This document shows, piece by piece, positions 48,700-60,178 of a DNA stretch of 64,000 nt; within the stretch, counting starts at the first letter, position 1; every line of letters begins with the position of its first letter. Both the position numbers and the translations under genes were made by a program. Source of the DNA: Acanthochlamys bracteata (Eukaryota; Streptophyta; Magnoliopsida; Pandanales; Velloziaceae); contig CM034138.1 of the NCBI GenBank assembly GCA_019914995.1, positions 1,302,001 to 1,366,000 of the forward strand, read 5' to 3'. A model generated the notes under the pieces. That model ran no database searches, was not told the origin of the DNA, and was given only the letters and a program-made list of their open reading frames with translations.

Positions 48700-49480
48700 C
48701 ATGTTTTCTCTCATTCTGGGTGCTTTATTCTTAACTCCTGAACTACTCATATGTTCATTATGCATTGTTGCATGATCGCACTTTTCTATTGATTCTTTTC
48801 CATGTGGAATAAGAAAAATAACTGTATTCTGTGTGTCTACATTTTAAGGCATCCTCATCATTACATGCTTCTTTGAGCAGGTTACTAAATATGACTTGGG
48901 TTACTATTTGAGGCGAAGATTTTTTCCTAGCATTCAAGTGCTACTCTTGCTTGAATCATAATTTGCAACAGCTTTGAGGTCAAAAGATTATTTGATCATA
49001 TATCAGATCCATTCTCACTGTATTAACTTCGTTAAAGTAACTTTGTGAACATAACTGCTTTGTGAACATAACTGCAATCAGGACCCTTTTCGTTTGAAGT
49101 TTTCCGCCTATGCTTCTATTTCTTTTGTCAATGGAACACTTATCAGAAACCTGTACACACCCTAAACTTTCAGCAGGAACAACAATTTTTGCAGAAAGTT
49201 CACAGGTCACTGAAAGTATCGACAAATTTCCAAGCAAGACTCCATTTGGAATCTTGCTAAAAATGGAAACTTTAAGGTTTTTATTAACAGCAACAGAAAC
49301 AAATAGTACTAGAAGTTTGATCTTCTGAAAAAAAAAAAATTGGCATGCACTAACTGGGAGATACGCATTTGTTGAACAGATTCAAATTATGGATATAAAT
49401 GATTAATAAGATCACACAGATAAAATTTGGGTTTCTATTTCATAGAAAGAGCACATAAGAAGGAAACCCTCCATGAATGC
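48700..49480. other. Intergenic, no recognisable gene
   Basis: Overlapping open frames on opposite strands at 48980-49328 have no domain and no splice support. The stretch probably contains the 3' UTR of the DUF3143 gene. Confidence 0.45.
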
Positions 49481-49485
49481 TCAAC

Positions 49486-51172
49486 TCAGGCAATAACCTG
49501 ACCAAAGAGTTTCTTCCGGATCTGCAATAACAGGGAGTAGAAAGTCAGATAAAATGGAGATAGCAATGCAATCATCAAACAACACTGACATCATTTCACT
49601 ATAGCAATACACCAGTATTTAATCTGCTCCAACTGGCATCAAAAGTAAATTTCACATGAAGTAGTGCTAGATTCTTTCGAATTCTTTGCTGAGGAACAAC
49701 TGAAAACTTAAATGTGAAGTATAAGAGCAAGTTGGACATGCTCATGGAAGTTTTACAGTACATGGTAAATCGTAGTAATGTAGGTGGAATGCATTTGATA
49801 ACAAGATAAGGCAGGCTCATAATAATTTATGTAGCCAATTGATAGTTATGAATCAGTAAATAACAAATGCAATACCAATCTTAACTAAATTTCAATTGTT
49901 TCATAGTTGTGCTTGCAACAATCCTACTCTGTTCTTAGTTGCAAGATACTACTAGACCTGAAAGTATACTTCTGACAATTTTCGACAAAAATGCAACATG
50001 GAGACTAATTATTGTGAGTACCTTTTCACGAAATTTGATTAGCAAAAGAAAGCTTTATACAGAAGACTATTCTTTGAACTACAAGACAGGTGAAAATACC
50101 TGAACAATCAGAGTTTTAGAAGAATCTTGTACTCATGGTGATTGTGTCTGACATGGAGGAACTCCTTGGAAGCTGCCTCCTTCATGGAGTTATTCAAGTC
50201 ATCCTGTGCTTGAAGCACCCTGATTCGCGAGACGCATTCAACTGCATCAACCAACACAGAATAGTCAAAACAACAACTAAAGGGTAAGAAAACCAGAACA
50301 AAACCTGGGGTTCTAAAAGGAACCCCAAATCATAGCTTCAAAATTGCTCACTAACGCAAAAAAAAAAGAATCTACTAGTTCTAAACATAATGGAACTAAA
50401 GGAAATGTGTTTGATCAGGGTGAACGAATCTAATGAAATGCACTTTAGTTTTTACATTACAGATGCTCAAGAAGGAGACGCTCAAAGTTGTTCACAATGC
50501 AAGTTGCTACACAAATTTCATGAAAGCAAATTGATATTAAAAATATGAATCGTCTTACATTTTTTTTCTGACTTCAACTTTGCTTCTCTTTCCTTCCATA
50601 TTCTTGCTTGATCTTCTTCTTTTCAGCATCAACCAGTTGCAGCTTCTCAATGTTAAATTCCTTAAGACAAAAATAAAAAAAGCAAAATTTGTTATAACTA
50701 CTACATATATCGTCACCCCGCAACTCCTTTCCATAAACGACACATTAAAAATTCTCACTCTTCATTTACCTTGACAATTTTTAGCACTTCCACTGAACTC
50801 ATAGGCAATATGTGTATATATATATATATATACAGACTCATTCTCTTGCTTTCAGTTCTTTGTTCTGCTGACTCCACTCAATGTTAAAACCAGCAGCTTT
50901 TTCGTATTATTAGTTAAAGTGAGAAGAAAAATCTTCTGATGCACAAGTTGAATTGGAGAACACAACGACTGAAACTACCAGACAAAAAATTCATTACAAT
51001 GGCATTCTACTTCGAAAATCGAGATCTATAAATAATAATAATAAATAAATAAATAATCCTGAAAATTCCGAACAAAACGTATCCGAAACAAACCTCTTCA
51101 GCAGAGACAGACATCTCGTTTGCTTTAGCTTCTGCTTCCTGGCGGATGAACCGCACCATTTGCTTCATTCAT
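49486..51172 (-). pseudogene. VHA-E: V-type H+-ATPase subunit E, decayed with introns
   Basis: Subunit E is a peripheral stalk of the vacuolar proton pump. Pieces in order on the minus strand: 51172-51094 (QMVRFIRQEAEAKANEMSVS), 50660-50560 (EFNIEKLQLVDAEKKKIKQE), 50241-50100 (RVLQAQDDLNNSMKEAASKE), 49521-49486 (IRKKLFGQVIA-stop, the family C-terminus). Defects: the start keeps ATGAATGA but the next codons are deleted; one extra A near 50579 shifts the frame before VEVRKK; a deletion near 50115 shifts it again in the DLIVQ segment; the exons for the middle third (between HHEYK and LPEIRKK) are missing. Introns are retained, so it is not a retrocopy. Confidence 0.88.
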
Positions 51173-51276
51173 CTTCTTCAGTTCTTCTTCACCAAAGCAA
51201 ACAGACACGGAGAGAGAAAGAGAAAGAACTGTGAATGATTGAATTCAATTGATTGTAGATTCCCTTCGATAGATCT

Positions 51277-51277
<1 letters not shown>

Positions 51278-51315
<38 letters not shown>
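51278..51315. repeat. Poly-T tract of 38 bases
   Basis: An uninterrupted T run (A run on the minus strand) lies about 100 bp upstream of the broken V-ATPase E start. It is followed by CTGGTGTGC and a short GGCA repeat. Length is likely unstable and sequencing errors are possible. Confidence 0.9.
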
Positions 51316-51625
51316 CTGGTGTGCTTCCAGGCAGGCAGGCGCGCGAAGTAATTTTATATCCTACCAATTCTTTAAATTCTTGTTACACGCGTAATCATAT
51401 GATTGGAGCACACAACACAAACAAATTCAAATATGCCCTGTATATTACTTGTTATTATATAAAAGCACAAGCATCAGATATTACATACAGAAGAATATTA
51501 GGTAGAGTGATACACACTTGAGCAACATGGAACGTTTACAATGGAAAATGGATTTAAATGATAAAATTATCACTCACAAAGAGAATACATACTGTCCTTC
51601 TCAAGTAAGTTACAGCAGTAATAAA

Positions 51626-54020
51626 TTACGACGAGCTGTTGAGAAGATAAGCCAAGGCCTTGTCTGTATCATTATCGTACATTGCTAAAGCTTCAGCTAC
51701 ATTTTTTGATGAGAATCCCATTTCTCGAAGAAGGTTATAACCTTTTACAAATTCTCTAACCTGTAAATGAATTGAATACGCATACACATTTGTTAAGTTG
51801 ACTTTGAAAATAAGTATGCCGAAACACCCTTCTGATAGCCAAGAAAAATACATAAATATTGTATATACCTTTGGAGGGTTATCTCCATAGTTCTGAACTG
51901 CAAGAGGGACAGATTCACGGCTGAGCCCTGAAGCTACATACTTCTCCACTATTGGATCCCCCATGGAAGTTCTCTGAAACACAAGGGAAACAAAAAGGGT
52001 ACACTTCACCAGTTATGAATGGAATTCGAAGCTTAAATATGCACATAGCATATGCTTTCTAATAAATATAATAAGAAATGCAGGAATCAGTCTCCATCTA
52101 GCTAGCATCCACAATGCCCTAAACATTACTTGGACATGCATATTAGAGTTATATGATGAACATGTCAATATCACAGGAAGTGGGTAGCAGACAGGCTGGT
52201 TTGAACAAGGGAGAAACCATAAAGCAAGCAAAGAGGTAGAGATCATGAGTGGATAATAAGCCATCAGGGGATCTTAAGCTGTTGAACTTCAATTGGCAAG
52301 CCTATTCAATCGGAAACTAAACCATAGTAAAGTTAAGAAAAGAAATAATGTCAAGGCAGCCCAAGCTCACAGGAACTTAATACTAAATAGAAAATCAGCA
52401 GAGATAGCCCTGTTGGTCTTTAGTTACTGGAAACATACGGAAAGACAAGTTACATGTTAGGCAATTTATGAAGAGGACATGCTAAATGTAGAGTACTTAC
52501 AGAAACATTTGTAAAATCATTGAAAAAATACTGTACCATAGGGGAAGATGAAGCTGAAGCTGCAGAAGTCACAGGTTTTGCACGTTGGCTATCAACAGTG
52601 ACTTTGCTCCAGTTGTGGCTCTCCTTCTCTGCCTCAGCCAGTATTCCTTTTTCAAAGTCAAAGTCAAACTGGAATGTGCTCCGTGGAATATCCGGCATTT
52701 GTGGTGCTAGTGGAGGCTGAAAGATGAGCAAACATTTAGCATTTCAACATTCAAATGAGAAAAGAGTGTTGCAAACTTCATGTAGCTCTACCAGTGGAAC
52801 ACTCGTAACAAGCTAACTTAACACAATACCAGTGAAAGGTCATACTTAGCTATGACTCTCTGGAACTGAATTTAAGTCATAGTCAAGAAGAAAAATCGGT
52901 TTCATGTAAAGTCGTCACAACATGTATTCTACTTTGTGATAATACAGCAACCAACACAGAGACTATGTTATCAATCCTACCATGTGAGCATTGAAGTGGC
53001 ATTTCTTCACTTACAAGAGTTTACATTCTATAAGATCATTCTAGTAAGATTTAGTATCATAAAATTATCACTCTTTCAGAAGCTCACAACCTCTACAGTT
53101 TGCACTGACAGTGGATGTCAAAGGAGAGTTCTTTCTTTTTCTTTTGATAGAAAGGAAGCACATGTCAATTAAGGTATCCCCAGGTCAGAAGAAACAATAT
53201 TGGTGCTTATTTAACCCAGCGAATAGTCACAACTGCATATTTATTTTAGAGAAGGTGAAACACAGGATTATAAGCTGTTAAGCAATCTGAAACAAACAGA
53301 AGAAATTTGCAGAACCAGAGTACAAAAATCCTACACAGGAGTTAAAGTATATGCCACAGCAAGCTTATGTGATATTAAAAGAAAAAGCTAATTGACATGC
53401 AAAACTTACAGGAGGAGATATGCGGCATTCGGGTTTTATAGCAACTCTAATGCCAACAGTAGCTGCAAAACAGAACATTAGTTGCATTACTAAACAATAT
53501 GAAACAGATTGATCTTGGCCATCAATAATATGGATTTTTGCATATGAAGAACCCTCTACTTTTGGGCTAAACCAATCTTATAGTTACCGCAAGCTAAATT
53601 ACTACTATGCTACCAAAGATTCTATCTTTTTCCACTTACAAACAAACAAACTCATTTTTACAACGTAGATATTTCAGCACTTCTGCGCTAGTTATTATTT
53701 CCAAATTCATCAAACTATTCAGAACGCGAAACTGAAGTACCAAACTTCAAGGTTTACAAGCAATCTTCTACACTCAATAACAAACAGCAATATTTGGTAA
53801 TTCAGATTCCCAAAAAATAACCAAATCGATCCCCGAAAGAGATCTGAAAACAGAGAAAGTTAGAACACTAGAGCTTACGAGAAGGAGCGCCGGAGCTGAG
53901 ATGGGGAGCAGGGCGTGCAGGCGGTGGAGGACCAGGCTGTCCGATGGAGGGATATATTGCACCTCCACCACCGCCTCCGTATGGGGCGGCGGGGCGTGGC
54001 CGGAAATCACCGTAATCCAT
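51626..54020 (-). CDS. UBA-domain protein (At5g53330 type)
   Basis: 204 residues from five exons: 54020-53879, 53462-53410, 52716-52537, 51973-51869, 51760-51626, summing to 205 codons with GT-AG sites. The N-terminus is Gly/Pro-rich and disordered (PYGGGGGGAIYPS). A conserved plant segment follows (GIRVAIKPECRISPPP, DIPRSTFQFDFDFEKGILAE). The C-terminal about 80 residues hold UBA-like helices (GDPIVEKYVASGLSRESVPL, then LLREMGFSSKNVAEALAMYD and DKALAYLL), with the MGF loop that contacts ubiquitin. A role as ubiquitin adaptor is inferred from the domain; no enzyme domain is present. Intact. Confidence 0.92.
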
Positions 54021-55225
54021 CTAGCTTCTATTGATCGATCAATGAAGAAAATTCGAAAGCTTTCTGAGAAGTTTCAACTTTCAGGTTTGTTTTAGTAAAA
54101 ATGAAACTTTTTATCGTTTCATTGGGCTGCAAATGAAATATTCATTTCCTATAACATTTTCAAATAATCTTAAACTTAATGGTGATGCCATAAATTATTC
54201 ATTCTAGATAGGTCATCGAGCCCATCAAGCCCAACGCGCGTGACTTCTCCGTTTCCGTTTAAATCGCGTTTCTTTAGCTTAGGTCTGTTTCAATCGTGCA
54301 GAATTTTAATTTTTCCATCAACGGAGAATTAATATATTTTATTTGTAAAAAAAATAAGAAACTTTTAGTTCTATATACAAAATTTTAACTCTAATTTTTC
54401 TATTTACATACCTCTTAATATAATTTATTTTTTAAATTTTAACTTACTTTAAAAATAATTAAAATATAAAAATTAAATTTTATTTCTAATTTATTATTTA
54501 AAAAATTTTATTTTTTATTTTTTACTTTCACAAAATTTAGTTCCGAATATTTAAAAACACAATCTTATTTAGGTAACTCATTTCCATTATTAAAAATATT
54601 ATTACGACAGCTGTACACAAGTGAAAGTAATTAAAGGAAAATAAAAATCTCACCTTTTTTGTTTTGATTTGATCACGTTGTTCTAATCTTCACAGTAAGA
54701 TTTGTTAGAAATAATGAATATATTTGGTCATCTATAGATGCAAAATATTACATTCAAAATTTTTGTCTAAATAATACAAAAATTAAACCAATAACAAAAT
54801 AAATACAAACAAAAGAAATTTATGTGAAAAAAATTAAAAAAAATTTACTAAAAACAAACTAGCATCAAATAAATCACTAAATTAAAGCACTTATCGATTT
54901 TTATGTTACACTTTAAATAAAAATTTTATTAAATTATTTTATTTTTATCTCACGCATTTGATGTTGTGATTATTATAAATGATGATCCAAATAATGCTTA
55001 TGAATATATAGTATGTGTCTGAATTGACTTGTAAACTTCAAACGGTTAGCATTTAATTTTTTTACTAATTGTTCGAATTTTTTGGACTTCAATCTTTGAA
55101 GAGATGTTTTAAATTTCTTAACCATTAGTATTTTAACTTCTTAACCATAGTTCATCTTTATTGACTCTTGGCATTCTATATCTGGGATCGGAGATCAGAG
55201 TTTGAGCTAACAAGAGATCCTGTCT
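54021..55225. other. Intergenic, AT-rich
   Basis: Promoter side of the UBA gene (the segment 54190-54300 is richer in GC), then AT-rich DNA from 54300 to about 55180 with no recognised gene. Confidence 0.5.
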
Positions 55226-55229
55226 TGGA

Positions 55230-56720
55230 ATGGTCTCGAGCAAGCGAGTGGTGCTTAGGGTTCCTACGGTGCTTCAGCTCGGGTGAGTCCTGTCTTGGAT
55301 CCTTGCTTTGATCTGCATACGAAAGAATCGGTTTTGAGTTTGTGATTATCAGTTCTCAGCGCTTTGCTTTGATAGGATGTCAGAAATATTTGTTTTTGTT
55401 TAATATCATAGGTGGTTGAGTTTATTCTTGGTGGACTTTCAGTTCAGCTTGCATGGAGGTCAGGTTATTTCATGGATGAATGAACATGGTGAAGAAACTG
55501 CTCTTCACTAGTACCAAGGTAGATTTGCTTTACATTGTTTCCTTCATTCTTAATTGGACTTTGACGACACGAAGTAATGCTTTCTATGAGTAACCCATTT
55601 CATTGATATGCATAAAGTAGGTAGATCTTAGAATCTCATTGCTTCAAAACACTCGCTATATCAATTCTGGCCTGCTCTTATTTGCAATTTTTAGGCAATC
55701 TTTAAGCCACCTAAAGCAATACGAGGAGGTATTCCAATCTGCTTTCCCCAGGTATACCACTGGTTTTAATATCTTCGCTAACTTAGGATGCGGCACCTTA
55801 AACTGTTTTTATGTCTCCTTGAAGTTTGGAGACCTAAGGTATCTTGAACAACATGGTTTTGCAAGGAACAAAACTTGGACGACAGATAATAACCCTCCAC
55901 CTTTGATTTCCCATGACGGCATTGGCAAAGCTACCGTTGATCTTCTCCTTAAGCCATCTGATGATGGATTAAAGTGCTGGCCTCACTGGTGTGGCTTCTC
56001 CTTTAGATGCTAAATGACAAGATAAACGTGTTTAAAATCAGAATTTGGCACTACTGTGATTGTTGAAGATGTTTACATCAATTATTCAGTGAAGGATAGA
56101 AGGTCTGAGACCCTCGATTATTTGGACAACCTTTTCCAACAGAGAAAGATTTACAGAGCAAGGGAATGTCATTACGATTCGAGCCTGAGGTAAATCTGGT
56201 AGCAGAATCCATCTTCTCAAACTGCCAAATTGTTGTCTTAGCAGCATTCTGCACTCTTGAAAATAACTATGCTTCACAATTTGCAGGTTGATCGAGTCTA
56301 TCTTCGATTTCCTAATGCAATCGCTGTTCTAGACCGTGAAAAGAAGTGAACCTATGTAATCAGGAAGGAAGGTCTGCCAGACGTAGGTATGTTCCTGCCA
56401 ATACATTCACTTCAAATCTGCACTGCAAGATATTATTATTTATCTGCACAAAACTAATTTTTTTTATTAAGGTATAGACTAATGCTTCTGCTGACAAGTT
56501 ATTTCTTCCATTATGTATGCCAGTGGTCTTTAATCCATGGGAGAAGAAATCCAAGCTAATGGTGGATTCAAGCGATGATGAGTACAAACAAATGGTATGT
56601 GTGGATGGGGCTGCAATTGAGAAACCGATTACCTTGAAATCAGGCAAGGAATGGACCGGAAGGTTGGATATGTCCGTTTTCCCTTCCGGCTACTGCAGTG
56701 ATCCTCTTCACGGCTCTTGA
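55230..56720 (+). pseudogene. Glucose-6-phosphate 1-epimerase-like gene, multiply disrupted
   Basis: The aldose-1-epimerase-like family interconverts the anomers of glucose 6-phosphate. Family segments appear in order: LHGGQVISWMNEHGEE (to 55518), KPPKAIRGGIPICFPQ (55695-55751), LRYLEQHGFARNKTW (from 55825), ETLDYLDNL (about 56110), VDRVYLRF..AVLDREKK (56287-56349), VVFNPWEKKSK and AAIEKPITLKSG (56524-56720, natural stop TGA). Breaks: an extra A near 55496 shifts the frame before LLFTSTK; the region 55985-56200 is out of frame with stops; TGA at 56347-56349 replaces an Arg codon after DREKK. Introns at family positions are kept. This is a decayed duplicate, not a retrocopy. Confidence 0.88.
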
Positions 56721-57713
56721 TTTCAGAACTCTGTTATCTACTACATAACTGTGTCAAAGAAGAAGCATGTACAAAATATTTTTATCTGAAGATGTTTCTT
56801 TTTTTAGATGTAGTCCATTGTAGATGGTTCGTTTGAGAGAAAGTTGCATCTGGGAATACCAGCATCTGCAAGGGCCAGTGTGGCAGCACTGATGCAAGCA
56901 GATCAAATACCTAATTAGCAGAAAGACCAAAATCAAAGACAGATATAATCAAAAGCACACAACATCGGATTAAATCATACATCACAAGTTTATTTGTTTT
57001 CCCTTTTATGAGATTGAAAACTAAAATTAACGGCCTTGAAAATAAAATGAAAGACTGTCGATCTGCATGATTCTGCTCTACCATGTTAACTTTGCGCACT
57101 AGTTGTTACAGAAGTCTCATGTTAATTAGATAAGTTGTCCATGAGTAGCAAGTGGGCACTTAGCAGGCATCTAAGAACCAAAACAATGAACAAGTACCAG
57201 AATTACCAAATGACAATGATGTAAAAAGTTGATAAAAAAACGTAGCACCATCAGCTTGAAAGCCTTGGACAAATATATCAATCTGCAGGGCAATGTGAGA
57301 AAGCCTCAGAATTTTGTGGTGTTTTCAAGTTTTGTCATGGCACTCTATAGTTGATGGATAACCAGTGATATTTCAAGTTTTGTTAATACATCAATTAACA
57401 ATGATATCGTGCTTGGATCACGTCATGAAATTCTATCTATATACAAACAACAAATGAGGAAGATCTTTGATCATACTTTTCATCCAGTTTAAATAAGAAA
57501 TACTATTTGAAGTAGTACTGTTACTCAAATGATTGCTAATGTCACTGAAAATAGTTGACCCTAAGTTTAGGATCTGAAAGTATCTCCTAAATATGTTCAA
57601 TAAATAGCGAAGGAAGGACTTTGAACTGAGGCAGGACAATATTAGTTCTCAATATATAACAATCAATAGCAGGGTAGAGAGTGATGATGGTTTACAGAAA
57701 GTGCATTCACCTG
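56721..57713. other. Intergenic, no recognisable gene
   Basis: 3' flank of the epimerase pseudogene. Short minus-strand open frames show no domain. Confidence 0.45.
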
Positions 57714-57721
57714 TCACCCTT

Positions 57722-58235
57722 AGAGGTGACAATATGGATTCATAGGTCAGTTCCGGATCGACCCATATAATAATCGGGTCAAAAATGTTCAACCCTAACC
57801 CGATCCGTTTATTTATATGGGTCAAAATTGTCAACCCTAACCCAACCTATTTATAACCAAATCAAACTCGGATCGACCCATTTAATAATTAAATTATTAA
57901 ATAAAAATTATAAATATTAATTTTTAATAATAATATATCAAAATTATTAATTATGATGTATTTAAAAAGAAAAAATATTAATTTTGATAAATTTATAAAT
58001 TAAATAAAAATTAGTTAAAATTAAGATAAATTAAATATATATATATACAAATTAAATTCAAAATTTTCTATTTTTTAAATAATATATACTATATAAATAG
58101 TTAAACGGATTAAACGGATCATTTTCGGGTCGATCCGAAATCGACCCAAACCCATCTAAGGCTTGATCCGAACCCGACCTTTTCGGGTCGATTTCGGATC
58201 GGATTTTCGGGTCGGGTCGATTTTTGCCACCCCTA
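57722..58235. mobile_element. hAT-type MITE, 514 bp
   Basis: Flanked by a perfect 8-bp duplication GTCACCCT (57714-57721 and 58236-58243). Ends are TAGAGGTGACAA on the left and, reverse-complemented on the right, TAGGGGTGGCAA. Subterminal regions are rich in GGGTCGGGTCGA- and CGACCC-type repeats on both sides, around an AT-rich middle. This TIR and subterminal composition is a common non-autonomous hAT type in plants. No transposase. Confidence 0.92.
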
Positions 58236-58243
58236 GTCACCCT

Positions 58244-60178
58244 TTGGTATTCTTAGGCGATCATCAATGCTATAAATTATCCACTGTACTCGCATCTGAC
58301 CTGCAGCCAAATAGATCATCTATAAACAATTTCGGAAATGTTTGGAAGTGATTTTGAAAAATAAGTTTTCTTAAACGAAGAATATTTTAAAAATTTTTAG
58401 AAACGAGCTTTATCTTTTTTACTTAAAATATAATAAAAATAAGTAATAAGATCTTAGAACGTAGAATTTCTTTTGTACTTTCAAAATTTAAAAAAATTTC
58501 TTTAGAGTATTACAGAAGGTTTATTAGAAAAAGAGAAATTAAAAATTAAAATAAAAAATAGATGAAAAGCAAACTCAAACAGCACCGAACTAAATGAGCT
58601 TAATACATGACATATCCATATAGATACACTATGTATAGAGATTTACCAATGCCTGGTCGTGCATTTGCTGATCAGTATTTTGGAACTAAGATACATGAAA
58701 CAGATTTTGGCACCCTGATGAAAAGAGTTAGGAAAAAAAGAGAACATCAAGGCAACTCCTTATGAAGAAACTTGGGTATTTCCTATAAACCATGACTTCT
58801 TCTATACTCTGCAAGCAGAGGCCCAAGAACCAGAAAAAGAATAACATCAAGAACTAAACTAGAACTTCAAAGACCGACCACTGTTCGTCCGTAGACTGCA
58901 GCAATGACCTTAGTGCTGCCCGTCTCGAACATAGCTGACCTAAACAAGTTCTTTCCTGAACCTTAGATTGAAAGAGCGAACTTTTTTAGCTCCTTTCTTA
59001 ACCATTACTAATGTACTAGTAGTACAAATTCATGCCAGAATTTAAAAGAAAACAACATCAAAAAGCTATTCACTGAAAACTAAAGACGTTAACTTTTCAA
59101 ACATTCTCTTAACAGATTCTAGCATTTGCAATTTCATCGGGTATGAACTGTATGAAACAAAAAAATTGATGTTTTTCAACAACTCCTATCACTAAAACAT
59201 CAGTTTTGCTTTCTTAAACCCTCAATACAAGAGAAAAATGAAAAAGTTTCAAGAATTTGCACATCTGCTTTCGAAACCACACCAATCTTCCCTCAATTTT
59301 GCCTCATCTGTAACATGCCAACCCAATATCATGCTTCAATGTGTGCCCTTGCGCACCACTGTCGGGCGGCCTCTGCAGAGGCGAAGGCCTGCGAATGGAT
59401 TAACGAACTCCATCGCGGCGCTGGTTGTTTTCGGTTTGACCAGCTGACAAACGACGACAAGGGTTTTAGAGGGGAAAGACCAGTCCATCAGGCCGCCGTT
59501 TGACTAGCTGAGCTGTCACAATGTACATGGAGTGAATGGGACACAAATTTACACAATTTTAACGCCGTCTATTATTTTCCGTCTTTCCGTTGTCTTCTCA
59601 AAATTGCAACACAGAAAAATGATATACTATTGGTACGTTTGACATTGCTTTACGTCGCATTTTCAATAAATTTTCTATAATATTATATAAAATTTTATTA
59701 ATCTATATATATATAACTTTTTTTGAGGTAAAAAAGATTTAACTCTTATTTCATAAAAACTCCCAAGCCCTTAAATATATCACACTGTATTGCGTTTGAG
59801 ATTACAGTCCATTGAAGTCCAGAAATACATGAGAAGGAGAGGAAGAAAATACATCTCGTTGCTGAAAAAATACCATAATTCTACAGAAATTACAGCCCAT
59901 TGTACGTGTCATGAACTCTCCTCTTTCTTCGCGATCCTCGTCTTAATACCCCCTGCATTTAAAAGTCGACAAGGTAATGTACAATGTGTATCTGAAGTTG
60001 GTCTACTGGGCTACTAGCAGCAAAATGGGAACAAACTAGCATTCTAATAATCAAGTTTGAGAGAGGTGCGCAGTTTAGCAAATACATGAATAAGACCTAG
60101 GAGAAATTATTATCTTTAATTTTTTCGGGAATCCTTGAAAGAGTTTGGTTTGATGTTCAAGCGCAATTCAGGATGGAT
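58244..60178. other. Intergenic with probable MITE remnant
   Basis: From about 58332 (GGAAATGTTTGGAAG) to about 58587 (CTCAAACAGCACC) the ends are roughly inverted and the interior resembles the pyruvate-kinase MITE. No target duplication is evident. A locally GC-rich island at 59340-59500 (open in one frame for about 60 codons) has no recognised family. Confidence 0.45.

Noticed and set aside
51278-51315. Poly-T as the poly-A tail of a retrocopy
   Set aside because: The adjacent V-ATPase E pseudogene retains introns, and the tract lies at its 5' side, so a retrotransposition origin does not fit.
58332-58590. MITE related to the pyruvate kinase insert
   Set aside because: Interior similarity is suggestive, but the ends and target duplication could not be fixed by eye.
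59238-59503. GC-rich open frames
   Set aside because: Two overlapping frames of 60-70 codons with no conserved motif; a chance open region is the simpler explanation.
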